A stretch of DNA of 32,482 nt, from positions 1 to 32,482 of the forward strand of contig JAUVCD010000011.1 in NCBI GenBank assembly GCA_030590865.1, given 5' to 3'. This stretch comes from Myxococcales bacterium (GTDB lineage: Bacteria > Myxococcota_A > Polyangia > Polyangiales > Polyangiaceae). Both the position numbers and the translations under genes were made by a program. Shown piece after piece: positions 15,628-22,432 of this stretch (its first letter is position 1; each line of letters starts with the position of its first letter). The notes under the pieces are model-generated. The model ran no database searches. It had not been told where the DNA came from and saw only the letters and a program-made list of their open reading frames with translations.

Positions 15628-16577
15628 GGCGCCTCCTTGACGAGAGGCTCGGTCGCTAGCTTGGCGATCACCTCGCCAAAGGCCGGATCGTCGTTGAATG
15701 TTGCCACCCTCACCACCTCGTTGATCCCCCCGGCCCGGGCTTGCGCGAGCGCCACCCGATCGAGATCGTAGAGCGTCTCGAGGCAATCAGCCACGAAGCT
15801 CAGCGGCATCAGGATCAGTGGGGCCGCTGACTCTCCGAGGCGCGTCAGCTCGTCCTCGACGTAGGGCCCGGTCCAGGTCACCGGTCCAAGCCGGCTCTGA
15901 AAAGCCAGCGACCAGCTCACCTCTGCCGGCAGCTCGGCACCGAGCTTGGCGGCCGTCTCGGCGACTCGCTCCGGATAGGCGTCGCCGCGGCGTACGTTGC
16001 GCAGCGGGATGCCGTGGGCGATGAAGAGCACCCGCGCTCCGTCACCGACCGAGGCGAGGGCGGTTGAGAGCGCGCGACCCCACAGGGCGAGCACCTCGGG
16101 GCGAGCCCCAAAGGCAGGCACCGTCTCGAGCGCCAGGCCGAGCTTGGCAGCGTGGCGCGCCGCCTCCCGCTCGACCGACCCGGTCATGGCGTCGGTGTAA
16201 TGGGGAAAGAGGGGTAACAGCCGCACCTGAGCGACCCCCCGTCGGGACAGCGCTCCGAGCGCCTCCTCAAGGGTCGGGCTGGTGTAGCGGAAGGCGTGCT
16301 CGACGATGAGCGCGTCGTGATCGTCGAGGGCCTCGGAGACCCGCGCCACCAAGCGACGGGTCCAGTCAGGCAAGGGCGAGGCGCCGCCAATCTGCTGGTA
16401 GCGCTCGGCTACTTTGGGAGCCCGTCGGCGGGCGATCCACCGAGCCAGCATTGGCCGAAGCAGACCCGGCACGGGCAAGATCGCCGGGTCACGGAAGATG
16501 GCGAGCAAGAAGGGCTCAATCTCGGACAGGCTCTCGGGCCCGCCCATGTTCACCAGCAGCAGCGCGCGCTCGGTCAT
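15624..16577 (-). CDS. hemH: Ferrochelatase
   Basis: 317 residues. It inserts ferrous iron into protoporphyrin IX to make protoheme, the final step of the classical pathway. Diagnostic elements are visible: LLVNMGGPE at the N-terminus, YTSPTLEEAL, LPLFPHY, FIAHGIPLRNV with the catalytic His, FQSRLGPVTWTGPYVED, and SFVADCLETLYDL with the metal-binding Glu. The length matches bacterial ferrochelatases. It starts 8 bases after the hemN stop and its TGA overlaps the hemG ATG, so it is the middle gene of a translationally linked trio. Coproporphyrin ferrochelatases look similar; the presence of a hemN-type upstream enzyme and no visible hemQ supports the protoporphyrin branch, although genes outside the window could change that. 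Confidence 0.96.
   Translation of the reverse strand: MTERALLLVNMGGPESLSEIEPFLLAIFRDPAILPVPGLLRPMLARWIARRRAPKVAERYQQIGGASPLPDWTRRLVARVSEALDDHDALIVEHAFRYTSPTLEEALGALSRRGVAQVRLLPLFPHYTDAMTGSVEREAARHAAKLGLALETVPAFGARPEVLALWGRALSTALASVGDGARVLFIAHGIPLRNVRRGDAYPERVAETAAKLGAELPAEVSWSLAFQSRLGPVTWTGPYVEDELTRLGESAAPLILMPLSFVADCLETLYDLDRVALAQARAGGINEVVRVATFNDDPAFGEVIAKLATEPLVKEAP
15632..15638 (-). promoter_or_regulatory. Ribosome-binding site for hemG inside the hemH 3' end
   Basis: The minus strand reads AAGGAGG, 4 bases before the hemG ATG at 15627, and lies within the last codons of hemH. It fixes the hemG start against a longer frame reaching 15786. Confidence 0.75.
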
Positions 16578-16585
16578 GGCGGTCC

Positions 16586-17980
16586 CTAGACGGTGCGGGA
16601 GAACACCTTCCGGTTATCTTCGGTGAGGTAGCGGTCGAAGGGCATCGCCAGGTTGCGCAGGAACAACTGGCCCACCTCGGTGACCCGGTAGCCTTGGGCG
16701 ATGGGTTCGACCAGGCCCGCCTGCTCGTAAGGGGCCAGCGCGACCAGCGCCTCGTCGATGCCCTCGGGCACCGGCAATCCTGACCGCTCGCTAATCATCG
16801 ATGGCCGGATCTCCAGATTGCACATCAGTTCGCTGATCAGCTCTTTGCGATACCGGTCGTCATCGTCGAGCTGGTGCCCCCGCACGACAGCGCTGGGGCC
16901 AGCCTCCACCAGCTCGGCGTAACGGTCCGGGTTGGTCTCGTTCTGGCAGAACAAGCTCTGCAGCTCGCTGATGGACGAGCAGCCGATGCCAATCAGCTCC
17001 AGGCCTCGGATGGTGGTGTAGCCCATGAAGCTGCGCCACAGCCGACCATCACGACGCGCCCTCGATAGCTCGTCCTCAGGTCGAGCGAAGTGATCCATGC
17101 CGATGGCCTGGTAGCCGTTGTCGGTGAAGAAGCGGTTCGCCTGAAGCAGCAGCCGGAGCCGGAGCTCGGCGGAGGGCAGGGTCGTGGCATCAATCGCCTT
17201 CTGATGCTTCATGCGCTTGGGCAGATAGGCAAAACCGAAGCAGGCGAGTCGATCGGGCCGGAGCTCGGCCATGCTGTTCAGAGTCTTGTCCCAGCTGTCC
17301 TGCGTCTGCAGGGGCAGGCCGTAGATGAGGTCGATGTTGACGTTGACGAAGCCGATCTTGCGCGCCCGCTCGACGAAGGAACGGATCAGGGCGAGCGGTT
17401 GCACCCGGCCCACAGCCTTCTGCACCTGGTCATCGACGTCTTGCACACCGATGGAAATGCGGCGGAAACCGCGGGCGACCAGAGCGGCCAAGTGCTCGTC
17501 GCTACAGTTTCGGGGATCCACCTCGACCGAGCGCTCCGCCTGCTCGGACGGTGGAAACTGGGCGCTCAACCGGTCGAGCGCTGATTCGAGCAGACCCACC
17601 GGCAGATGAGTCGGTGTGCCGCCACCCAGGTGCAGCTGATCACAGGTCATGGCAGAGCCGAAGCGCTCGCCTAGCAGAGCGATCTCCCGCTCGACCGCCG
17701 TGACGTAGCGCTCCATCCGGTCCTGACGACCGGTCACCACCGCGTTGCAGCCGCAATACCAGCAACGCTGGGCGCAGAAGGGTAAATGAAGATAGACGGC
17801 GATGGGCCGAGCAGCGCGCTTGCAGGCCGCCAGCGACGCGTCATGGGCATCGCTCGGGAGCTGTCCCTGCCAGGCCGGAACCGTCGGATAGGACGTGTAG
17901 CGTGGTCCGCGGGTGTCGAAACGGTCCACCAGCTCGAGGATCCGTTCGATGGGAATGTTGGCCAGGGTTGGGGCGGTCAT
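16586..17980 (-). CDS. hemN: Oxygen-independent coproporphyrinogen III dehydrogenase
   Basis: 464 residues from the ATG at 17980; the frame continues upstream but that part is low in family similarity, while MTAPTLANIP leads directly into the conserved RGPRYTSYPT. The enzyme converts coproporphyrinogen III to protoporphyrinogen IX with radical SAM chemistry. The cluster cysteines are Cys69, Cys73 and Cys76 (FCAQRCWYCGC), plus Cys78, as in the E. coli protein. The motifs LHLGGGTPTHL, SVEVDPRNC, RISIGVQDVD and DLIYGLPLQ are all present. The length is close to the E. coli HemN length of 457. It is the first gene of the operon hemN-hemH-hemG-DUF1848-strictosidine-synthase-like, with an 8-base gap to hemH. 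No strong ribosome-binding site is seen at the start. Confidence 0.96.
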   Translation of the reverse strand: MTAPTLANIPIERILELVDRFDTRGPRYTSYPTVPAWQGQLPSDAHDASLAACKRAARPIAVYLHLPFCAQRCWYCGCNAVVTGRQDRMERYVTAVEREIALLGERFGSAMTCDQLHLGGGTPTHLPVGLLESALDRLSAQFPPSEQAERSVEVDPRNCSDEHLAALVARGFRRISIGVQDVDDQVQKAVGRVQPLALIRSFVERARKIGFVNVNIDLIYGLPLQTQDSWDKTLNSMAELRPDRLACFGFAYLPKRMKHQKAIDATTLPSAELRLRLLLQANRFFTDNGYQAIGMDHFARPEDELSRARRDGRLWRSFMGYTTIRGLELIGIGCSSISELQSLFCQNETNPDRYAELVEAGPSAVVRGHQLDDDDRYRKELISELMCNLEIRPSMISERSGLPVPEGIDEALVALAPYEQAGLVEPIAQGYRVTEVGQLFLRNLAMPFDRYLTEDNRKVFSRTV

Positions 17981-18074
17981 GGTGGGCCGTGAGTCTGCCT
18001 TCCGCGCTTCGGGGGCACACACGAGCTTAGGGGCGGCTGACCCACGGGTCGAGGCCGGTCCCAAGAGGGAGTGC

Positions 18075-18115
18075 CACAAAACGAAAGAGGCGCGCCCAAC
18101 CATGAGCGCGCCCCT
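18075..18115 (-). terminator. Intrinsic terminator of the multi-domain lipoprotein gene
   Basis: On the minus strand a 10-base-pair stem (one G-U pair; arms 18106-18115 and 18086-18095, core GGCGCGC with GCGCGCC) with a 10-base loop is followed by a T-rich tract (TCTTTCGTTTT). It begins 24 bases after the stop codon at 18139 of the lipoprotein gene and sits about 95 bases before the hemN start, which suggests that the heme operon has its own promoter. Confidence 0.8.
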
Positions 18116-18138
18116 GCTTACGGTCCGCTACCGGTCGA

Positions 18139-20118
18139 TCACGGCGTCAGCAGCCTGACGTTGTCGATGTGGACGTCGTTGCCGTAGTCGGACGTCGCCA
18201 GGAACCGGATCAGCACCGAAGCCTGTCCGGCAAGGGAGGTGAGATCAACCGTCTCCATGCTCCACCCGGTAGCGTCCCCAGGCCTCAAGAACGCTGGGCC
18301 GATGGCGGTCCATCCGTTGCCCGAATCGTACTCGACCTGTACCCGGTCGAGATCGCTGGGGTACGAGGTGTCGTGATACATGTCGAACGTCAGCAGAGCG
18401 ACCGTAACGGTTGTGAAGTTCAGCGCCGTGGTCGTCTCGAGGCTGGCCGTGGAGTTGTTGGTCGCCGTGAACGAGTTGAAGTACGCCAGATTGGCGCCCT
18501 CGGTCGGCGTGCCGCCTGAGGGGTTCACCGTTCCGGTCGACTGGGCCCATGCGCCCGGCGAGTTGTTCACCACCGTCATGGTCGTCGGGGGCCACGCCTC
18601 GAAGCCCTCGCTCCACAACGCCGTGGCGTACACGGCGTCCACCGCGGCCGTCACCGAATAGGTGGTGCCCGGATAGGCGGTCACGCCTTCGCTCAGCACG
18701 ACATAGTAGCTGGCCAAGCCTGGCAGAATAACTGAGAAGCTCCCTTGGCCGGCCGCCGCGGGAGTGCTGGCAACCACCACATCCGACCCGTCGCGGATCT
18801 CGACGACGGCGTCGGTGAACAGTTCCTCGAAGCAATAGCTCACCGTGACGACGTAGGCATCGGTGGCCGCGCCGGCGACGTCGAAGAGGAAGTAGTCGGT
18901 GCCGCTGGTGACCTCATCCTCGAGCAGACCGCAGACCGCAACAGAGTCGGTGGCGTTGGTCAGGGTACCGCTGGTGGCCTCGGCGGTGCCGAGCGTGCCG
19001 TTACCGTCGGAGGTACCGTTGGTGTCGGTGGTCTCGGTGTAGGCGCCTGTCGGGCATGGGCAGGTCACGGGCGTGAACTCCTGGAGACACACGTCATCGA
19101 TGGCCCAGTACCAGTCACAGCCGGTGTCATCGACGTAACGCCAGCGGAGGTAGAGGTTTCCGCCGGCATAGGCGCTCAGGTCCAGCGTCTCGAGCGTTGG
19201 CCCGTGGTCTTCGGTCCAGTTCGTCAGGGTGGTCCAGGTCGTGCCGTCACTGGACGCATCCAGCCACGCATCGCCCCCGCCATAGTAGTCCTGGAAGTCG
19301 CTCTGGTAGCTCAGCGCCAGATTGGTGAGGTTCGCGAGGCTCACCATCGGCGCGTGCAGCTCGCTGTCCCAGTTGGTGCTGCACACGTAGTCACTGTTGG
19401 CCATGACCGCCAGGCCCGTGCCGTTGGTCATGTTGCCGTAGCTGCCGAAGGTGTCGTCAGTCGCCCACAGGTTGCCTGACGAGATGTTGTCGACCGTGCT
19501 CCAGCCGGCACCCTGGTAGTTGCCTTCGAAGTCCTCGCCGAGAAGTAGGCAACCGGCGGCGATGTTGATGTCGATGACGACCTCGGCGGCGAGCGTATTG
19601 CCGCAGGTGTCCTCCACGGTGGTCGCCACGGTCAGGGTGGAGGCGTCGCTCGGTGCCATGCCGGAGAACGCCACGTCGTAGGTCTGCGCGTCGACGACCG
19701 TCACGCCGTCCATGGTGCCGGCACCGGCCCAGGTGAGGCTCGTATCGGCGTTGGTTACGTCCTCGTTGAAGATGAGCGTGTACACGCCCGAGGTGATCTC
19801 GGCGGTGTAGCTCACTGGGGTCGCAGAGGTCACCGTGGGCACGCCCGGCACGGGATCGACGCAGGCTTGGCCTCCCGCTCCGCCGCCACCGCTGGTGGAC
19901 CCGCCCTCACCGCCGGTGGAGCCACCGGTACCGCTGGTGGTGCCGCCAGTCCCGCTGGTGGTGCCGCCAGTCCCGCCGCCAGTCCCGCTGGTGGTGCCGC
20001 CGGTCCCGCTGGTGGTGCCGCCGGCGCCCTCGCCGCCAGTGGTTGATTCGTCATCGCAGCCCATCAGGGCGACTGCCCCGGCAAGACCCAGTGTCATCGT
20101 CAACGTTGCTAGTTTCAC
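18139..20118 (-). CDS. Large multi-domain surface lipoprotein (Gly/Thr linker, Ig-like and MAM/choice-of-anchor-like domains)
   Basis: 659 residues from a GTG at 20118, chosen because GGAGG lies 5 bases upstream and it opens a lipoprotein signal ending LMGC (Cys21). Residues about 22-85 are an extreme low-complexity linker of Gly, Thr and Ser. Residues about 88-175 look like a bacterial Ig-like domain (FNEDVTNADT, VEDTCGN), as in Big_5/SbsA. Two related beta-sandwich domains follow at about 180-345 (FEGNYQGAGW to WYWAIDDVCL) and about 490-659 (GFEAWPPTTM to DVHIDNVRLL), resembling MAM or choice-of-anchor domains. A Cys-containing module lies between them. This is the build of an adhesin or surface display protein; no enzyme motif is visible. 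It is followed by a good intrinsic terminator. Confidence 0.86.
   Translation of the reverse strand: MKLATLTMTLGLAGAVALMGCDDESTTGGEGAGGTTSGTGGTTSGTGGGTGGTTSGTGGTTSGTGGSTGGEGGSTSGGGGAGGQACVDPVPGVPTVTSATPVSYTAEITSGVYTLIFNEDVTNADTSLTWAGAGTMDGVTVVDAQTYDVAFSGMAPSDASTLTVATTVEDTCGNTLAAEVVIDINIAAGCLLLGEDFEGNYQGAGWSTVDNISSGNLWATDDTFGSYGNMTNGTGLAVMANSDYVCSTNWDSELHAPMVSLANLTNLALSYQSDFQDYYGGGDAWLDASSDGTTWTTLTNWTEDHGPTLETLDLSAYAGGNLYLRWRYVDDTGCDWYWAIDDVCLQEFTPVTCPCPTGAYTETTDTNGTSDGNGTLGTAEATSGTLTNATDSVAVCGLLEDEVTSGTDYFLFDVAGAATDAYVVTVSYCFEELFTDAVVEIRDGSDVVVASTPAAAGQGSFSVILPGLASYYVVLSEGVTAYPGTTYSVTAAVDAVYATALWSEGFEAWPPTTMTVVNNSPGAWAQSTGTVNPSGGTPTEGANLAYFNSFTATNNSTASLETTTALNFTTVTVALLTFDMYHDTSYPSDLDRVQVEYDSGNGWTAIGPAFLRPGDATGWSMETVDLTSLAGQASVLIRFLATSDYGNDVHIDNVRLLTP
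19930..20025. repeat. 21-base tandem repeat encoding a Gly/Thr/Ser linker
   Basis: Four near-identical copies of a unit beginning CCGCTGGTGGTGCCGCC, at 19931, 19952, 19985 and 20006; the two pairs have a 21-base period and a 12-base interruption lies between the pairs. On the coding (minus) strand it specifies a Gly-Gly-Thr-Thr-Ser-Gly-Thr heptapeptide. Copy number is likely to vary between strains by slippage or recombination. Confidence 0.85.
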
Positions 20119-20123
20119 GCTAT

Positions 20124-20128
20124 CCTCC
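20124..20128 (-). promoter_or_regulatory. Ribosome-binding site selecting a GTG start
   Basis: GGAGG on the minus strand, 5 bases before the GTG at 20118. It supports the short lipoprotein signal peptide over the longer frame that runs upstream to 20556 antisense to the YkgJ-like gene. Confidence 0.7.
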
Positions 20129-20289
20129 GCAGAAGTCTGATCAGCACCAAGGCCCGCCCCACTCCCCGGAGTCGGTGTGCCGACAAGTATGCTGATTCCA
20201 TACACCAATACACTCGGCCTTTCCAGCAGCGACACGGGCCAGCCAGCCCACCAGTTGACGCTGCCGTCGGGCCATCGCAACCAATCGCC

Positions 20290-20805
20290 ATGGGAGCAGC
20301 CCTCGAAGACCCAGGTATCGATGCCTTGCACGGCGAGATCGATGATGCTGTCGCCCAGCTGACCAAGCGCCACGGCAGCCGCCTGGTCTGCGGTCAAGGC
20401 TGCACCGACTGCTGCGTCGACGAGCTGACGGTGTTCCAGGTCGAAGCGGACCGCATCTTGCGCCACTACGCCCAGCTCCTCGCCGAGAGTGCGCCCCACC
20501 TGCCTGGCGCCTGCGCCTTCCTCGATCAAGACGGCGCCTGCCGCATCTATCCGCATCGACCCTACGTGTGCCGCACCCAGGGCCTCCCGCTACGCTGGAT
20601 CGACGACGGCCCTGACGGCCAGCCTGCCGAGCACCGGGACATCTGCCCAATCAACGATCCGGGCCCGGAGCTCACCGAATGGCCCGCCGAGGCCTGTTGG
20701 ACCCTCGGCCCGGTGGAGACCAAGCTCCGCACGCTCCAGCTCGAACGAGGCCACGGCGAGCTCACCCGCGTGGCGCTCCGATCGCTCTTCTCGCGGAGCA
20801 GCTAA
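20290..20805 (+). CDS. YkgJ-family cysteine cluster protein
   Basis: 171 residues, no signal peptide. Cysteines are arranged as CGQGCTDCC (residues about 34-42), ACAFLDQDGACRIYPHRPYVC (about 74-94), then two more, Cys118 and Cys136. This is the pattern of the YkgJ/Fli-like family predicted to chelate zinc or an iron-sulfur cluster. No function is proven for the family. The ATG at 20290 has no strong ribosome-binding site. It is divergent from the multi-domain lipoprotein gene, with about 170 bases between the starts, and its TAA overlaps the stop codon of the opposing GT39-like gene by 3 bases. A role in metal handling is possible; nothing in the neighbourhood settles it. Confidence 0.85.
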   Translation: MGAALEDPGIDALHGEIDDAVAQLTKRHGSRLVCGQGCTDCCVDELTVFQVEADRILRHYAQLLAESAPHLPGACAFLDQDGACRIYPHRPYVCRTQGLPLRWIDDGPDGQPAEHRDICPINDPGPELTEWPAEACWTLGPVETKLRTLQLERGHGELTRVALRSLFSRSS

Positions 20806-22376
20806 TCTGAGCCCGCCGGCTCGTCAGGCCGCACGACCCAGAGTTGCTCGGGCCGGTTGGCGAAACCTGCCTTGGGCCAGCAGGCCTGCTGGGCCCAGGG
20901 TGGAAACAGCGATCCGCCGCGCTGGTAGTGGCGGTGCAGCGCGGCGCCGACCTCGGGCGGCAAGAGGGACAGGCTGCGACCGGTGACCACCGTCGCAAAG
21001 CGCCGCTGCTTCAGGCTCGTCAGCAGCTCGACCAGCAGCTTGGCGCGGACCGGTCTTGCATCACTCTTGAACACATCCACCATGCCCATGGTGTGGGCCC
21101 GTGGCTCGGGGTGACCGGCCAGAGCGCCATAATAGCCGGTGCCCAGCATCAGGATTTCGCCGGGCCGGTCCCGTAGCGCAGCGAGCATTTCGTTGCCGGC
21201 GGCCACGTCCGCAGCAGTGGGCAGGGCGCGACGGGGTTGGTAGGCCAGCAGAGCCAGAGCGATGAGAATCGACAGCTTGGCGAAGATCCCCACCGTAGCC
21301 CCCGCGGCCCGATCCAGCTGCTCACTCTGCTGGAGCACCCAGCTCAGGCTCAACCCGACCACGACGCTCAGCATGGCGTAGGCGGGCATCAAGACGTTCA
21401 CGAAGCCGTCTTGGTGCAACAGCGACAGGTAGGCCGCACCAGCCGAGGTAAGACACAAGACCAGATAGAAGGTCCAGACTCGGCGGCCCTTGGTCGAGAT
21501 GGCCGGGCCGATGAAGGCCAAGAGGGCGAACAAGGCGGACACCGCCACCGGGTTCCAGAAGAAGTCGATGAGCAGATGGTGCCAGCTGGGCCAGACGAGC
21601 GGATGGCCGCTGGCGACGCCAAAAACGTAGAAGCTGAACCAGCCCTGGGAGCTGCGATCGAGCCACAGCACGCTGCCGCCGACCAAGACGACGAAGGCGG
21701 CGCTAGCGCCCAATCCGCGGCGCCAGTCCTTGGCGAGCTGGTAGCCAAGCGGTCCGATCGCCAGGGCGAGTGCGGTCTGTTTGGTGAAGAAGGCGAGAAA
21801 CAAGAAACCGGCCGTCGCGACGTGGGCGCCGGTCGACTCGCCGAATCGTGCGGTCCACAGAGCGAGCAATACCAGCAACAAGCACAACGAATCGGCCCGG
21901 GCGATGTCCATCCAGAAGCCCGTGAGGCCGTAGGACCCGGCAAAGAGGCCGGCCGCGACGGCTGCCGACAAGCGGCTCTTGGTCTCGGTAAAGACGACCG
22001 TGGCGATCAAAGCCAGGCTGCCCGCCGTGGCGAGCGTCGAGATGGCCCGCAGCAGGGTGAAGCTCACGCCCAGCAGCTTGGCGAGACCGGCACCGAGGTA
22101 ATAGTAGAAGGGCGTGTAGATGAAAGGGGTGTGATCGACCGAAGGCTGGCGATAGAGCGGCTCGCCGGACAGCACGACCCGCAGGTGGTCCACGATCGCC
22201 CCTTCCATCCACTCCAGCTCGAAGGGGTGATCGATGCGCCGTAAAGCCACAGCGAAGAGGACGCAGATGGGCACCAGCGCCGCGACCCACAGCAGCTGGG
22301 TGAGCCAGCCATCGAGCTTCTCACCTGATGACTTGACCCTCATGACGGGCCGCTTGACCTCCCCAGTCGACGGCAT
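20802..22376 (-). CDS. GT39-like polytopic membrane glycosyltransferase
   Basis: About 524 residues from the ATG at 22376 (in-frame ATGs at 22418, 22403 and 22343 are alternatives; the first TM begins about 15 residues after 22343). About ten to eleven TM segments are visible, followed by a soluble C-terminal part with GTGYYGALAGHPEPR. The first loop carries ELEWMEGAIVDHL and, about 25 residues later, YTPFYYY. An acidic residue in this first loop is the usual catalytic position of GT-C enzymes that use polyprenyl-phosphate-linked sugars. The protein likely transfers a sugar from undecaprenyl-phosphate in the periplasm, to lipid A, protein or polysaccharide. It is arranged head to head with the DUF2723 gene (56-base gap), and the two may work in the same pathway. 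Confidence 0.82.
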   Translation of the reverse strand: MPSTGEVKRPVMRVKSSGEKLDGWLTQLLWVAALVPICVLFAVALRRIDHPFELEWMEGAIVDHLRVVLSGEPLYRQPSVDHTPFIYTPFYYYLGAGLAKLLGVSFTLLRAISTLATAGSLALIATVVFTETKSRLSAAVAAGLFAGSYGLTGFWMDIARADSLCLLLVLLALWTARFGESTGAHVATAGFLFLAFFTKQTALALAIGPLGYQLAKDWRRGLGASAAFVVLVGGSVLWLDRSSQGWFSFYVFGVASGHPLVWPSWHHLLIDFFWNPVAVSALFALLAFIGPAISTKGRRVWTFYLVLCLTSAGAAYLSLLHQDGFVNVLMPAYAMLSVVVGLSLSWVLQQSEQLDRAAGATVGIFAKLSILIALALLAYQPRRALPTAADVAAGNEMLAALRDRPGEILMLGTGYYGALAGHPEPRAHTMGMVDVFKSDARPVRAKLLVELLTSLKQRRFATVVTGRSLSLLPPEVGAALHRHYQRGGSLFPPWAQQACWPKAGFANRPEQLWVVRPDEPAGSD

Positions 22377-22432
22377 CGCTGCCTGATGTGCCACAGCTGG
22401 CATGCAGCGGGGTGCCAAATTAGGGTCACTCC

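Noticed and set aside
20141-20650. Minus-strand frame upstream of the multi-domain lipoprotein, also the longer start at 20556
   Set aside because: Antisense to the YkgJ-type gene; GGAGG and a lipoprotein signal fix the start at 20118.
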